Shown here: one piece after another, positions 34,616 to 44,047 of the stretch | Position numbering within the stretch: the stretch's first letter is position 1 | Layout of the letters: every line of letters starts with the position of its first letter | From: Paraburkholderia caballeronis | GTDB taxonomy: Bacteria > Pseudomonadota > Gammaproteobacteria > Burkholderiales > Burkholderiaceae | Assembly (NCBI RefSeq): GCF_900104845.1 | Contig: NZ_FNSR01000003.1 | Location: 992,001-1,056,000 of the forward strand | Length of the DNA: 64,000 bases | Reading direction: 5' to 3' | Notes under the pieces: model-generated | Told to the model about the DNA's origin: nothing | The model's input: only the letters and a program-made list of their open reading frames with translations | The model's database searches: none | Position numbers and translations under genes: made by a program

Positions 34616-36390
34616 AGCGGCGACCTGTCCGACTTGCTCGCCGGCCACTCGATGCGCTCCTGCGAGGGGAGGCTGACGATCACGAGCTGCGTGAAGTGAT
34701 TCACGTCGGCATAGAGTTCGAAGAAGCGGTGCAACATCTCGCCGAAGAGCATCATGTCACCCTCGCCGGCAAACGCGTGGCTGTCGAGCGTCACCTCGAT
34801 CAGCGTGCCCCGCTCCACGGCGCCCTGCATCACCTTGCGCAGGCCCTTGCGGATGACCTTCTGGATGCCGTCGAGGCGTCGCCGGTTCATCTCGCCATTG
34901 GTCCAGTCGTACAGCGCGAGTGTGCCACGCAGGATTTCCGCGTCGAGCTGCGACAGGTAGTTCGGGGCGAGATGGGAAAGAATGCGCCATTGATAGCGGT
35001 CACCCGTCGGCGGATGTAGCGGCAGCGTGGGCGACACGAGATTGCGAACGCGTGCGACGTTCGAGATCCCCTTGCCCATCTCGTTGATGCCGGCTTCACG
35101 CAGGCTCTTGCGGGGCAGCATGCCGTTCGTGCCCGTGACGCGCAGCGACAGCGTTTCGCGCGGCAGCGCCTCGGCGTTCTCCCACGCCTGGCCGCCAAGC
35201 ACCAGCCACGTTTCGTAGAGCCCCTTTACGCCCTGCTGGACACGCGTGTGGTAGTAGCGCTCAGGCGCCTCGTGCCGGAGCATGCCGCCCCGGTGCTTGA
35301 AACTTGAGAACGGCACATAATCGACACGGTCACCGGTCAGGTGGTCATGCGCGTCGACCGCATCAACCGAGTACGTTTCGACGTGCTCGCCGTGGCGCAG
35401 CCGTGGCCGCACGACATAGGACGTCGCGTGATGGTCAACGCGGATCGGCTCGGCGTCCATGCGGAAAAGGTTGATGATCGGCGTGCAGAACAACCGGATG
35501 TTCTTTTCCGAAAAACGCAGCTCGGACGGATAGGTTTGATTCAGCACCACCTCGACTTCGAACTCGGTCACGCTCGGCGCGAGCGCGGCGAGATCGATGC
35601 CGTGGAGGTCAAGGAAAAGGAACTTCTCGGTGAAGCTGAAGTATTCGAGGAGGAGCTGATAGCCGCCAAAGGAATTATCGGCCTTGGGCCACAGGCGCTC
35701 GTCGGCGCCGAATCCGGCCGTCGCGAAGTAAGCGTCCGGCAACGAACGCGGTTCGCCATCGCGCACGGAAGGAAGGCGCAACAGGATGTCGTCGACATGA
35801 CGGGTCAGTGCCAGGTGCAGGGCCGTGGCCACCGGCCGGTCGGCGTTCAGATAGAGTCGCAGATGCGAAACGCTAAGCGTGTTCTGTCGCGACTGTGCTT
35901 CGATCTGGAACGTCAGTCGAATGGTCGAGCGCCCGTCTTCCCGCATGCCCGCACTGGCCGACTTCAACTGCAGCGGCAGCAGGTCCACTGGCCACGTCGT
36001 GCGGTAGGTGCACCGGGTGCCGTCCGGGCCAATCGGATCGGAGCGCACCTCGATATCCGCCGGAATCGTCTCGCGCTTCTGCAGCGTGCCAAAGTCGGGG
36101 ACGAGCTCGAGGATGGAGAGCGAAGGAAGCGTGCGCAGATAGTGTGGCCAGAGCAGGCTCACCAGTGCCTCGGTGATCTCCGGCAGTTCGTCATCGAGTT
36201 TCTGGCGCAGGCGCCCGATCATAAAGGCGAAGCCTTCGAACAGGCGTTCGACGTAGGGGTCGCGCTCGCCCACGCGATCGAGATTGAGCATCCGTGCGCG
36301 ATCCGGATTCGCTTTCGCAAACTCCCGACCGGCCTCGGTCAGATAGCGCATCTCGGATTCGTAATAGCGCAGCGTGGAATCGTCGTCCAT
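34612..36390 (-). CDS. tssF: T6SS baseplate protein TssF
   Basis: The largest baseplate wedge subunit (592 residues). It opens with RYYESEMRYLTEAGREFAKA and DPYVERLFEGFAFMIGRLRQ, continues with ALVSLLWPHYLRTLPSLSIL, and has QYTY-like core segments replaced here by TSYVVRPRLRHGEHVETYSV. C-terminal segments include LETWLVLGGQ-type YETWLVLGGQAWENAEALPR and YADVNHFTQLVIVSLPSQER. All are TssF signatures. It lies 22 bases after tssA and overlaps tssG. The start ATG 36390 begins the usual MDD...LRYYE opening. Nothing suggests decay. Confidence 0.94.
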   Translation of the reverse strand: MDDDSTLRYYESEMRYLTEAGREFAKANPDRARMLNLDRVGERDPYVERLFEGFAFMIGRLRQKLDDELPEITEALVSLLWPHYLRTLPSLSILELVPDFGTLQKRETIPADIEVRSDPIGPDGTRCTYRTTWPVDLLPLQLKSASAGMREDGRSTIRLTFQIEAQSRQNTLSVSHLRLYLNADRPVATALHLALTRHVDDILLRLPSVRDGEPRSLPDAYFATAGFGADERLWPKADNSFGGYQLLLEYFSFTEKFLFLDLHGIDLAALAPSVTEFEVEVVLNQTYPSELRFSEKNIRLFCTPIINLFRMDAEPIRVDHHATSYVVRPRLRHGEHVETYSVDAVDAHDHLTGDRVDYVPFSSFKHRGGMLRHEAPERYYHTRVQQGVKGLYETWLVLGGQAWENAEALPRETLSLRVTGTNGMLPRKSLREAGINEMGKGISNVARVRNLVSPTLPLHPPTGDRYQWRILSHLAPNYLSQLDAEILRGTLALYDWTNGEMNRRRLDGIQKVIRKGLRKVMQGAVERGTLIEVTLDSHAFAGEGDMMLFGEMLHRFFELYADVNHFTQLVIVSLPSQERIEWPASKSDRSPL

Positions 36391-36412
36391 GCAATTTTTC
36401 CTGGGTATCTTT

Positions 36413-38011
36413 TTACAGAACGGCGATGGCCCGGGCGGGATCGAGGACGGTCATTTCGTGGCCGAGCTTTTCGATCTGGCGGGTGATGGCCGGCTTGTCG
36501 GCATCCTTGCGGTTCATGGATGCCTTGAGCGTCTTGAGCAGCTGGTGCTTGACCTTGAACGTCAGCGATGGCTCCCATCCGGCGAGCCGGAACTGAGGGC
36601 CACCGGCGTCCAGCTCGGCCAGCAGGCGAAGGCAGATATCCGGTCGGCTGGCATTGTCTGCGACGCGCGCCATGACCCAGCGCTGCAGGTAGCGTTGGCG
36701 ATCCGTGCGGATTCCGGGCAACCCGTCAATCCACGCAAAGGCAGCTTCAATGCCCTCTGACTGCGCAAGCTCGCGCGCCTGTGCTTCCATTATTTCCTGC
36801 CAGTTTGCGACAGCACCATCTTCGTCATCGGTGGATACCGGCAACTCGGCGAGCGCCTCGCCCTGGTCAAGATTGCGGACGACCGCATTACCAGCGATCC
36901 ATTCGAGCGTCGCATCGTCAGCGAATGGCGTACCGTCATTGAAGGCGAGCCGCTGGATGCCTGGCATGCGCTCGAGGAAGAGTGCGAAGTCGGTCTTCAG
37001 GATGTCCCGCGATTCCGTGTATGGCGATCCGGCGTGATCGAGCGCGACGTGCTGGTAGTACTGCAGGTCCGGCCACAGATGGTTGACGCCTTCCATGTAG
37101 CCGCCTTCGACGCGTTCGAGGAGTTCTGGCCACTGCTTCTGCAGGACGAGCCGTTTGAACTGCTGGCGCAACTCGGCGCGTGGTGGTGCGAGGCGCGTGT
37201 GCCCCTTCGGATCGGCCGGCGGCACCTCATGAACGGTATCCGAGCGCATGCAGCGCACGAGACGCGCTGCAGGCAGATAGCCATGCTCCTCATCGCGCAG
37301 ATATTTCGCCAGCACGCGGGTGTACTCGAGCGCGTCACGCGTCGAGGCGATTGTCGTGACGCCAGTGGGAAGCGAGCCCGATCCGCCCGGCATCGCCGTT
37401 GAACTGTCCGTCACCGGCCGCACGACGTCTTCGCCGCCTTCGAAACGGGAAACCAGCGCCTGGAGGTTCGGGTGGGCCGCCTCTGGCCAGTCTGCAGTTT
37501 TACCGATCAGCAGGTTCAATGCCGCCGTCGCCCGCTCGAGCTCCGCGGGTGCGAACTCGCCGTGGCGGTCAAGCTGTTCCAGTACGCGTGCCGTCGCCAC
37601 CCATTCGATCGCCAAACGCTTCGCTTCGTCACGGCCAGGCAACAGAGCATGTCCAAAACGATCGACGAGCGCAACAAGAAGCTCGATACCGTCGGCAAGG
37701 CCTGCCGCACCATCCTGACGGGCCCGTGCAAACGCAAAATAGCCCGCGAGACGCAAATCTTTGCCGACCTCGCAGAGCATCTGCTGGCAGGACTGGACAA
37801 TCAGCACGTCGTCAATATCGGAGAGCTTGCCGATCTCCTCTTTGACTGCAATGAAGGCGTCGTCGTATCCGGGGTCGCAGCCCACGCCCTTCCCGTCAGC
37901 AAATGACAGTGGCTTGAGCCAGTCTTCCCACGCACTGAACCGCTCGCGCGCGCGATCATCCGGGTTGCGCGCGCCGAAGAGCTGCTTGATGAAACTTGCA
38001 AACATGGTCAT
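36413..38011 (-). CDS. tssA: T6SS protein TssA (ImpA_N/VasJ type), cluster 1
   Basis: A TssA-family protein of 532 residues that helps prime and cap the growing sheath-tube. The N-terminal part contains CDPGYDDAFIAVKEEIGKLS and DLRLAGYFAFARARQDGAAG (ImpA_N-type features). The C-terminal VasJ-like half has RLVLQKQWPELLERVEGGYM and AFAWIDGLPGIRTDRQRYLQ. It shares most of its length with the cluster 2 copy (57707-59287), including the DALEYTR/DLLEQAR region. Its ATG overlaps the tssM stop (ATGA). Which subclass (short or long TssA) it belongs to cannot be fixed by eye. Confidence 0.9.
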   Translation of the reverse strand: MTMFASFIKQLFGARNPDDRARERFSAWEDWLKPLSFADGKGVGCDPGYDDAFIAVKEEIGKLSDIDDVLIVQSCQQMLCEVGKDLRLAGYFAFARARQDGAAGLADGIELLVALVDRFGHALLPGRDEAKRLAIEWVATARVLEQLDRHGEFAPAELERATAALNLLIGKTADWPEAAHPNLQALVSRFEGGEDVVRPVTDSSTAMPGGSGSLPTGVTTIASTRDALEYTRVLAKYLRDEEHGYLPAARLVRCMRSDTVHEVPPADPKGHTRLAPPRAELRQQFKRLVLQKQWPELLERVEGGYMEGVNHLWPDLQYYQHVALDHAGSPYTESRDILKTDFALFLERMPGIQRLAFNDGTPFADDATLEWIAGNAVVRNLDQGEALAELPVSTDDEDGAVANWQEIMEAQARELAQSEGIEAAFAWIDGLPGIRTDRQRYLQRWVMARVADNASRPDICLRLLAELDAGGPQFRLAGWEPSLTFKVKHQLLKTLKASMNRKDADKPAITRQIEKLGHEMTVLDPARAIAVL

Positions 38012-41000
38012 TCAGAATCCGGCACCGTGCCATGGGGAAGTGAAATCGCGGCATGGCGAGCCGCCGCAACGGCCGACGCTGGCAGAGGGGGCGGTCCCGC
38101 GTTCTTCATCACTCCCACCCCCGATGCGGCCGCCGGCAGGAAGATTTTCGTTGGCATCGAGAAGCCGCGAAGGGCGAGCAGTTCCAGCGGACCCTTGCCC
38201 GAGTCGGTACGCATCACGTAGGTGAGCGGATGCGTCACGTTCTTCGGCACCGTCGTCTCAGGGGCCTTCGTCGTCAGCGTTGTGGGGTCGCTGGCCATCG
38301 TGGGCGCTGAGGCCGCAACCGGACCTGAGGCATCGGCTGCGGCTGCCACGGTGGTTGGCACCGGACCGGGCATGGCCATCCAGGTCAGCTTGTATCGCGT
38401 ATCCGAGAGCGGTTCGACGTTGGCCGACGCCAGCATCCGCACGAACGCCCAGCGCCCCTGCTTCTCGAAACCCTTGTTGAGTCCCGACTGCACGGTCTGC
38501 CATTCCAGTCGTGTTCCGGTGACGAGCAGGTCATTGCCCGGCCAGACGAACGGCTGCCAGCGATCGGCCGAATTCAGGTATTTCATCGTCTGACCATCGA
38601 CGGTGATCTGTGTCTCGGTCACGTCGGCACCCGGTTGCGGCATCAGGTCGAAGCGGTACTGCGCGGCACCCGAAGCGAGCATATGCGACGCAATGCCCTG
38701 CAGCACATTGATCGCCTTCAGGAAGGCCGGATCGAACCGCAGTCCCGTGGCTGCACTGCCCGGGACCCATTGATCGCCGTGCAGTTCGAGCGCGCCGGCG
38801 AGCTGCTGGTTGATGAACGCGGGAACGAGGCCGGTTTGATCGCGCAGGAAACGCACGAGCTCCGGAAACGACGCGTCGTCATCGCTCGACGCAAACGGGT
38901 AGCGGCCCTGGAACGCACGCGTCCATGGTTCGACGATGGTTTGTCGCCATGCGTCGTTCAGGCTTGCCTGAGCCGGTTGCATAACCGCCTGCATCGCCTG
39001 GTCGACAGGACGCAGGAAGAGTGCATCCCCAAGGCCGGACCACTGTTCGCCAAGGCTTGCTGCAACGAGGCTTGCATAGGTGCGGGTGTCGGACAGTTCG
39101 GAACTCTTGCCCTGGAATTGTGCCTGTGCGACCCGCTTCGCCTGGTCATCCATGCTGCCGCTGTTGGTCATGGCCTCGATTTTCAGACGCAGCGTGGTCA
39201 CCGCGTCGAGGTAGCGCTGCAGGCTGAGATTCGAGTCAGCAGCCTTGCCTTGCGGCTGGGCAGCGCTCACAAGACGCAGGACAGGCCCGAAGGACGCATC
39301 CAGCGGAGCTGCCGGAATGACGGCCTGCGCGGCGCCTTCCACTGCTCCAGCGTAGGCACGGCCCCCCATCAGGCTTTGGGCTTTTGCGACGAGCGTATCG
39401 GAGAGAGACGTAATGTTCTCCCCCGCGCGCCCCTGATACTCGAATGCCTTCATCAAGGCGATCATGGGCGACTGGCGGGAATCGGCGAAGAGGCGCAACT
39501 GCTCGGCAATCGCAGGCAATGTAGGTGCGCTAACCCACTGGATCGAATTGGCGAACGCCTGCCACTGTCTGCCGTATTCGTCGAAGTACATGTCGCGCAG
39601 CGCCTTGCGGAGCTCATCGACCGGCTGCGCTGGCTGTGTACTTGCGGATGCGTTCAACACCCAGTCGGTCGTCACGTTCTGGCGTTGCGCAGCATCGTCG
39701 ATGGCTTGCGAGATCTGGCCGTCCCACGCCTGCCTTGTATAGACACCCGGCACCGTGGCGCCCGTGCGGAACAGTCCGCGCGCATCGGTTCCGGCCAGCA
39801 GCGTGGCCAGCGTCTGATCGCCGTACTTGCCGGTCGCCGCGTCAATAATCGAGTGATAGATCGTGTCCGTCGAGTTGCTCGTGCCAATCAGCGCGAGCAG
39901 TACCTGTCGCGTGTTGTTCACGAGATCGGTTCGGGGCTGGATCGCCCATTCAGGGTGAGCCGGGAGATGCTGTGCAAAGAACGGGAAAAACTGGTGAGCC
40001 AGGTCCTGTCGTTCACCAACGCTCAGACCGGCGTTCGTGATCCAGTTCCACGTGAGCTCGGGCACCATTACCTTCGCATCGGCGCGCTTCGGTTCTGCCA
40101 GCATCAGGTAGGCGCGAAGTGTCTTGTGCCCGGCGAGCGCCTGCTTGCTGGTTGCATCGTCCGAAACATCCGTACGCATCGTGGCGACATTTCCTAACGA
40201 CGATTCGAGTCCCTGCTGCGTCGGTGAGACGAGCAGACGCCGACTCGCTGGGGTATAGGCCTGCCAAAGGCCAGCAAGAATCGCCTTGTCGCGGTTCAGG
40301 CCGAAGCGTGAATACCACGGCGCGCCGGCCGAAGCACGATATTCGAAGCGCTCGATATCGTGCTGGACATCAAGTAGCGCGTGCAGACCTGAGCGACCAT
40401 CAGAGGCCGACACTTGCTGTCGGGCTAACTGGTTTGCATAGACCAGTTCACGCGTGTTAGATCCGCCGGAGACGAACATGCCGGCAATCCAGATGCACGC
40501 GCATGCGCTGACTATCGACGCGCCGACGGTACTGGGGTGAAAGCCGACCCGGCGTCCTGTAGCTCGCCGACTGGATGCACCGACGTGTTGCCACAGTGCA
40601 GATGGGACATCATCGTAGGACGGTGCTGCTTTACGCACTGGATCCGCGGGTACAAACCACGTGCCTCTAACTTCGAGTGGCAGTCGATGTGTTGACGCGA
40701 GACCAGAGACGAACCGCGCGAGCGGCGCTGACCATGTCTCAAGGTTCCTGGAAAGGTCTGCGAAATACCTGTTCCGCTTGTTCTCGCTAAGGGCTTTCGT
40801 ACCCGACACAGCGAGACGATCGCCAAGGACAGAGAGCGCATCAGCCGTCGTAGCATCATCCTCCCGCCGAGATAGAGAGCAACCGACAACAGCATCGGCA
40901 TCGCGTCCCGTAGCGGCCAGGCCGGTGTCAGTCACGATATGCACGGGCGCGGACCAGTGAAGTCCCAGTGCGATTTGCGAAAGCACCGGTCTCCCAGCGA

Positions 41001-41595
41001 GCACGGCCCGCTGCGCAGTTAGCATGTCGCTCATGGCATCATTGAACAGTACAACACCATCGATCGGGCGGCGCCGCCTGAGCTTTGCGAGTTGCCGGAG
41101 CCAGTCGCTGTCCGGCTGGCCGCTCGCATTAACCGGGCAATGCAGCAGCACCGTGTCACCCTCGACGTGCCAGTCCTGCGTCGCAAGATTCGAAATATGT
41201 GCGGCAACAGACCGGGCCGGTCCGACGAGAAGCAGCCACGATTCCCGATACTTCCAGAAGAAGCCGTGCTTCAAACGCAATCGCTGTGTGAGATCGGCGA
41301 GCGTCATCGGTTGCTGTGTCAGCTCTCCTTCGTCCATTCGCGTTGCACTCGCGAGGTCTGGCGCCTCGCTCGACGTGGCGCCGTTCGTGTCAGCCGACAA
41401 TCGATTCGCGATGAGATAGCCGACCACCGCGATCAACATGACGCAGAGAAAGCCCAGCTCTACGGTCAGCAACTGATTGTCACTCCAGCCGAGTTGCCTT
41501 CCAGCGATCCAGAAGATGCCGGCAGTACAGAGCAGAGCGACAAAGAACCACACCAACACTCGTAAAGATAGATTCTTACGTTGAGTCGTACTCAT
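38008..41595 (-). CDS. tssM: T6SS inner-membrane protein TssM (IcmF family), cluster 1
   Basis: The main inner-membrane channel component (1195 residues) that reaches through the periplasm to TssJ. Two N-terminal helices are visible (VLVWFFVALLCTAGIFWIAG and ELGFLCVMLIAVVGYLIANR). A cytoplasmic domain follows, then a third helix (GASIVSACACIWIAGMFVSG), the IcmF-related region, and a long periplasmic beta-rich domain. At the place of the usual Walker A (GxxxxGKT) the sequence reads LLLVGPARSVAAHIS, so the nucleotide-binding lysine and threonine are absent. P-loop-less TssM proteins exist in functional systems. ATG 41595 is preceded by AGGTGGCACC; the frame is open to 41715, but that extension is not TssM-like. 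Confidence 0.92.
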   Translation of the reverse strand: MSTTQRKNLSLRVLVWFFVALLCTAGIFWIAGRQLGWSDNQLLTVELGFLCVMLIAVVGYLIANRLSADTNGATSSEAPDLASATRMDEGELTQQPMTLADLTQRLRLKHGFFWKYRESWLLLVGPARSVAAHISNLATQDWHVEGDTVLLHCPVNASGQPDSDWLRQLAKLRRRRPIDGVVLFNDAMSDMLTAQRAVLAGRPVLSQIALGLHWSAPVHIVTDTGLAATGRDADAVVGCSLSRREDDATTADALSVLGDRLAVSGTKALSENKRNRYFADLSRNLETWSAPLARFVSGLASTHRLPLEVRGTWFVPADPVRKAAPSYDDVPSALWQHVGASSRRATGRRVGFHPSTVGASIVSACACIWIAGMFVSGGSNTRELVYANQLARQQVSASDGRSGLHALLDVQHDIERFEYRASAGAPWYSRFGLNRDKAILAGLWQAYTPASRRLLVSPTQQGLESSLGNVATMRTDVSDDATSKQALAGHKTLRAYLMLAEPKRADAKVMVPELTWNWITNAGLSVGERQDLAHQFFPFFAQHLPAHPEWAIQPRTDLVNNTRQVLLALIGTSNSTDTIYHSIIDAATGKYGDQTLATLLAGTDARGLFRTGATVPGVYTRQAWDGQISQAIDDAAQRQNVTTDWVLNASASTQPAQPVDELRKALRDMYFDEYGRQWQAFANSIQWVSAPTLPAIAEQLRLFADSRQSPMIALMKAFEYQGRAGENITSLSDTLVAKAQSLMGGRAYAGAVEGAAQAVIPAAPLDASFGPVLRLVSAAQPQGKAADSNLSLQRYLDAVTTLRLKIEAMTNSGSMDDQAKRVAQAQFQGKSSELSDTRTYASLVAASLGEQWSGLGDALFLRPVDQAMQAVMQPAQASLNDAWRQTIVEPWTRAFQGRYPFASSDDDASFPELVRFLRDQTGLVPAFINQQLAGALELHGDQWVPGSAATGLRFDPAFLKAINVLQGIASHMLASGAAQYRFDLMPQPGADVTETQITVDGQTMKYLNSADRWQPFVWPGNDLLVTGTRLEWQTVQSGLNKGFEKQGRWAFVRMLASANVEPLSDTRYKLTWMAMPGPVPTTVAAAADASGPVAASAPTMASDPTTLTTKAPETTVPKNVTHPLTYVMRTDSGKGPLELLALRGFSMPTKIFLPAAASGVGVMKNAGPPPLPASAVAAARHAAISLPHGTVPDSE

Positions 41596-41671
41596 GGTGC
41601 CACCTGCCACGACGTCGCGGACGTCACATACATCGTGAAAATATTTTGCTTTCTTGAAATTGACATTGTCT

Positions 41672-43099
41672 TCATGCGTCGGTGGGCAGGCGACCGCCGG
41701 CGTCCTGAAGGTCACGCTCTGCTCTTGTCTGCACGATCAATGGGTGAATGAACATCAGCAAAATGGCAAGTAATCCCGCTGCGCCGATTCCGCCAAGAGT
41801 CCAGGCGAAGGCGTTCGCAGGACTGGCAATGGCTGCGAGCAGCGCAGCTACCCATGGCGACATGCACACGAGAACTGCGGCCGCACCGAGATTGCGGCTT
41901 ACTTCGCCGGGGGCTTCCAGTGCCCCAGATCCTCCGGCTAGTGCCGCAACAGCGAGACGTACCGAGTTCGCTTCGCGGAGCGCTATCAGTTGCGCACCCT
42001 GCCCGTAACCTGTGAGTTCGGTGACAAGTGCCAGCGAGATCCACGGACTGATTGGCCCTACTGGTCCGATACAGTCGTCCAGATTAATCAGGCCGTTGGC
42101 CCCGCCCTTGAGCGCTAGTCCACTGTCAGTAATCGCCTGAGTGAGGGCATATTTTTCGGGCTTCCCCAAGCCACAGCTCCAGCCCATGCGCAGCTTCGCA
42201 AGTTCTACAGCGCCAGCATCGCCGAGCTGGCGCAGATCAGCCGCCATGGACTCAATCGCGGTCGGCATTGATCGGAAAAGACGTACCGGCGTGGCACCCG
42301 GGCGACGAGCCGACATAATGGGCTCAAAAAGAAGTCCGACGGCAGTTTCGGTAAACTGCTGCGCCTCTTCACTGGCGTCGTGAAGTTGTGTACAAAGCAG
42401 AAGCACTGCACGGCGTTGTTGCCGAACGTAACGTTCGACGTCAAGCCACGACACGTCCGGTACTACTTCTACCTGGGCATGAGGAAGAATCAAGCTCGAA
42501 CGCCAGTGCCGGTTAACTGCATCTCCAAGACCCTCTGACTCGTCACTTCTCCCGCACCATACGACCACCCGCAGAACTTGGCGAGAGCCCATCTGATCGA
42601 GCGTCGGCTTGAGGTCATCGAGCAGCCGTGTGATCACGATTTCGGTACGACTCGCGTGCAAATCCGCATCGAACCCCTGGAGCGTTTTTACCTCTAATTT
42701 GTTCGATGGGGCATTGCCTGCAAGGCCAGCAATCCGCTCCGCTAGTTCCAGCTCCGGCGTGAGCGTTGTGAATGCCGTAATCGCCACGTTTGCCCTCGCC
42801 CAACGACGCCACGCGAGATCGATCACGAGGCTTCTCACACTCCAGAACGCCCAATAAAGTGCATCCATCAAATACCAATGAAAGATGACGGCCACCAAAA
42901 CGACGACAGCTACCGTCGGTGCGCCAACAATACATGCCCAAAACCGCGGATTTCGGGCGGTTCCACTCGCAGACGGCCATAGAAGTAACGTCAGTACGGC
43001 ACCGACAAGAAAACAAAAAACACAGAGCCCGATAATCAGCCACCCCGAGGGCGCCTTCGATTCACGGGCTGCTGGTATGCACGGAATTGGCCAACCCAT
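41672..43099 (-). CDS. Unknown T6SS-associated four-helix membrane protein
   Basis: I do not recognise this 475-residue protein by family. It has two hydrophobic helices near the N-terminus (LIIGLCVFCFLVGAVLTLLL; VVVLVAVIFHWYLMDALYWA) and a ~300-residue cytoplasmic middle. Two more helices lie near the C-terminus (VLVCMSPWVAALLAAIASPA; LGGIGAAGLLAILLMFIHPL). The middle contains GYGQGAQLIALREAN and a GLINLDDCIGPVGP stretch. It lies between the PAAR gene (3 bases upstream) and tssM, inside the T6SS arm, so a role in the membrane complex or effector handling is likely. No nucleotide-binding or catalytic motif is visible. G+C is lower than in the flanking host genes. Confidence 0.75.
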   Translation of the reverse strand: MGWPIPCIPAARESKAPSGWLIIGLCVFCFLVGAVLTLLLWPSASGTARNPRFWACIVGAPTVAVVVLVAVIFHWYLMDALYWAFWSVRSLVIDLAWRRWARANVAITAFTTLTPELELAERIAGLAGNAPSNKLEVKTLQGFDADLHASRTEIVITRLLDDLKPTLDQMGSRQVLRVVVWCGRSDESEGLGDAVNRHWRSSLILPHAQVEVVPDVSWLDVERYVRQQRRAVLLLCTQLHDASEEAQQFTETAVGLLFEPIMSARRPGATPVRLFRSMPTAIESMAADLRQLGDAGAVELAKLRMGWSCGLGKPEKYALTQAITDSGLALKGGANGLINLDDCIGPVGPISPWISLALVTELTGYGQGAQLIALREANSVRLAVAALAGGSGALEAPGEVSRNLGAAAVLVCMSPWVAALLAAIASPANAFAWTLGGIGAAGLLAILLMFIHPLIVQTRAERDLQDAGGRLPTDA

Positions 43100-43102
43100 C
43101 GG

Positions 43103-43372
43103 CTAGATCTCGAATTCGTCTGTACTGGCGAGCACCTCAGCGCCGCACGTGGTCTTGCAGCGGTGGACGATCAGGTAGCGTCCGTTCTCGACGTAGCCAT
43201 CGTTGCCCCCTACCAGTTGGACCCTTCCGTGCTTCGGGCAGTCGACGAAATCGCCGTCAAGTGCCGCAGCAAGATTGTCGATGATGAGGGTTGACGAGGC
43301 AGTGACCACTCGCCCGGTGTCCTGCCCATTGTGGGTTGAAAAATCGTTGTATCTGATGGGTGCCTTCTTCAT
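43103..43372 (-). CDS. PAAR-repeat tip protein of the T6SS spike
   Basis: An 89-residue PAAR-like protein predicted to form the sharp cone on the VgrG trimer. The PAAR features are VDCPKHGRVQLVGGNDGYVE followed by HRCKTTCGAEVLAS, including the Cys/His residues that bind a metal near the apex. It ends 3 bases before the following membrane-protein gene. The start at ATG 43372 begins MKKAPIRYND; an upstream ATG at 43411 would add residues unlike the family and has no better ribosome site. It lies in the VgrG-Tle-immunity module and so probably arms that spike. Confidence 0.85.
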   Translation of the reverse strand: MKKAPIRYNDFSTHNGQDTGRVVTASSTLIIDNLAAALDGDFVDCPKHGRVQLVGGNDGYVENGRYLIVHRCKTTCGAEVLASTDEFEI

Positions 43373-43414
43373 ATTTAGAACTCTGGATAAACCCTGGTGT
43401 GAGCACGTCAATGA

Positions 43415-43451
43415 GGATTCTGTATCTCCGCTACCCGGAGATACAGAATCC
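43415..43451. repeat. Perfect 16-bp inverted repeat upstream of the PAAR gene
   Basis: The arms GGATTCTGTATCTCCG and its exact complement (43415-43430 and 43436-43451) are separated by only CTACC. They would fold as a very stable 16-bp hairpin in RNA. It lies 43 bases before the PAAR start within the minus-strand operon. There is no T-run on either side, so it is not an ordinary terminator. An mRNA processing or stability element, or a regulator site, is possible. Confidence 0.6.
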
Positions 43452-43572
43452 GGCTTCGCGATTAGTGTCCGACAACAGCGAGAGCATCATGGATGCCCCA
43501 TCATGAACTCTATCGACACCCGCCTTCGTTTGCCGCTGTGTATGGCTCGATTGTGATGTGTCGGATCCGTAT

Positions 43573-43986
43573 TCAAATCGCTTTCGACCTCGGGTTGTCA
43601 CGGTCGGCGTGATCGATTGTTAAGGCGGTTTGATTGTCGACAATGTTGACCGCGGTAACGACTCGTCCACGGTTTGTTCTGGAACGTCTGTTCGGAACCG
43701 AATGCGACACGACACAATCTTGATGGCCTTTGGTCTGGCTTAACTTTTCAGTTTTTCCCTGATCCGCGCGGCGCAGATAGAACGAAGAAGCACCTCCTCC
43801 AACGAGCCCTCCTGCGACACCACCGATAGCAAGCGGCTGTATGAATCCGCCAAGGATCCATGCAAGACCGCCAAAGGGCCCTGATTGATTAGCTTGAACG
43901 AGTGACATAACACCTGCTATCACTAGTCCGATTAAGCCGCCCACCGCCATTCCAGGGAGGTACTTCATATGTAATTTCGTGTTCAT
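43573..43986 (-). CDS. Small Gly-rich membrane protein of unknown function
   Basis: A 137-residue product not recognised as a known family. Two glycine-zipper-like hydrophobic segments are visible (GMAVGGLIGLVIAGVMSLVQ and IQPLAIGGVAGGLVGGGASS), followed by a polar, slightly basic C-terminal half. It lies between the Tli3-like immunity gene and the PAAR gene in the effector module, so it may be a second immunity or accessory factor. Base composition is visibly AT-richer than host genes, as across this module. No good ribosome site is seen before ATG 43986, so the start is tentative. Confidence 0.5.
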   Translation of the reverse strand: MNTKLHMKYLPGMAVGGLIGLVIAGVMSLVQANQSGPFGGLAWILGGFIQPLAIGGVAGGLVGGGASSFYLRRADQGKTEKLSQTKGHQDCVVSHSVPNRRSRTNRGRVVTAVNIVDNQTALTIDHADRDNPRSKAI

Positions 43987-44047
43987 GGCGCGCTAGCCCT
44001 GTTGAGTGGTGACGCTGTCGTGCCTGTCTAGCAATACCGATTCACCA

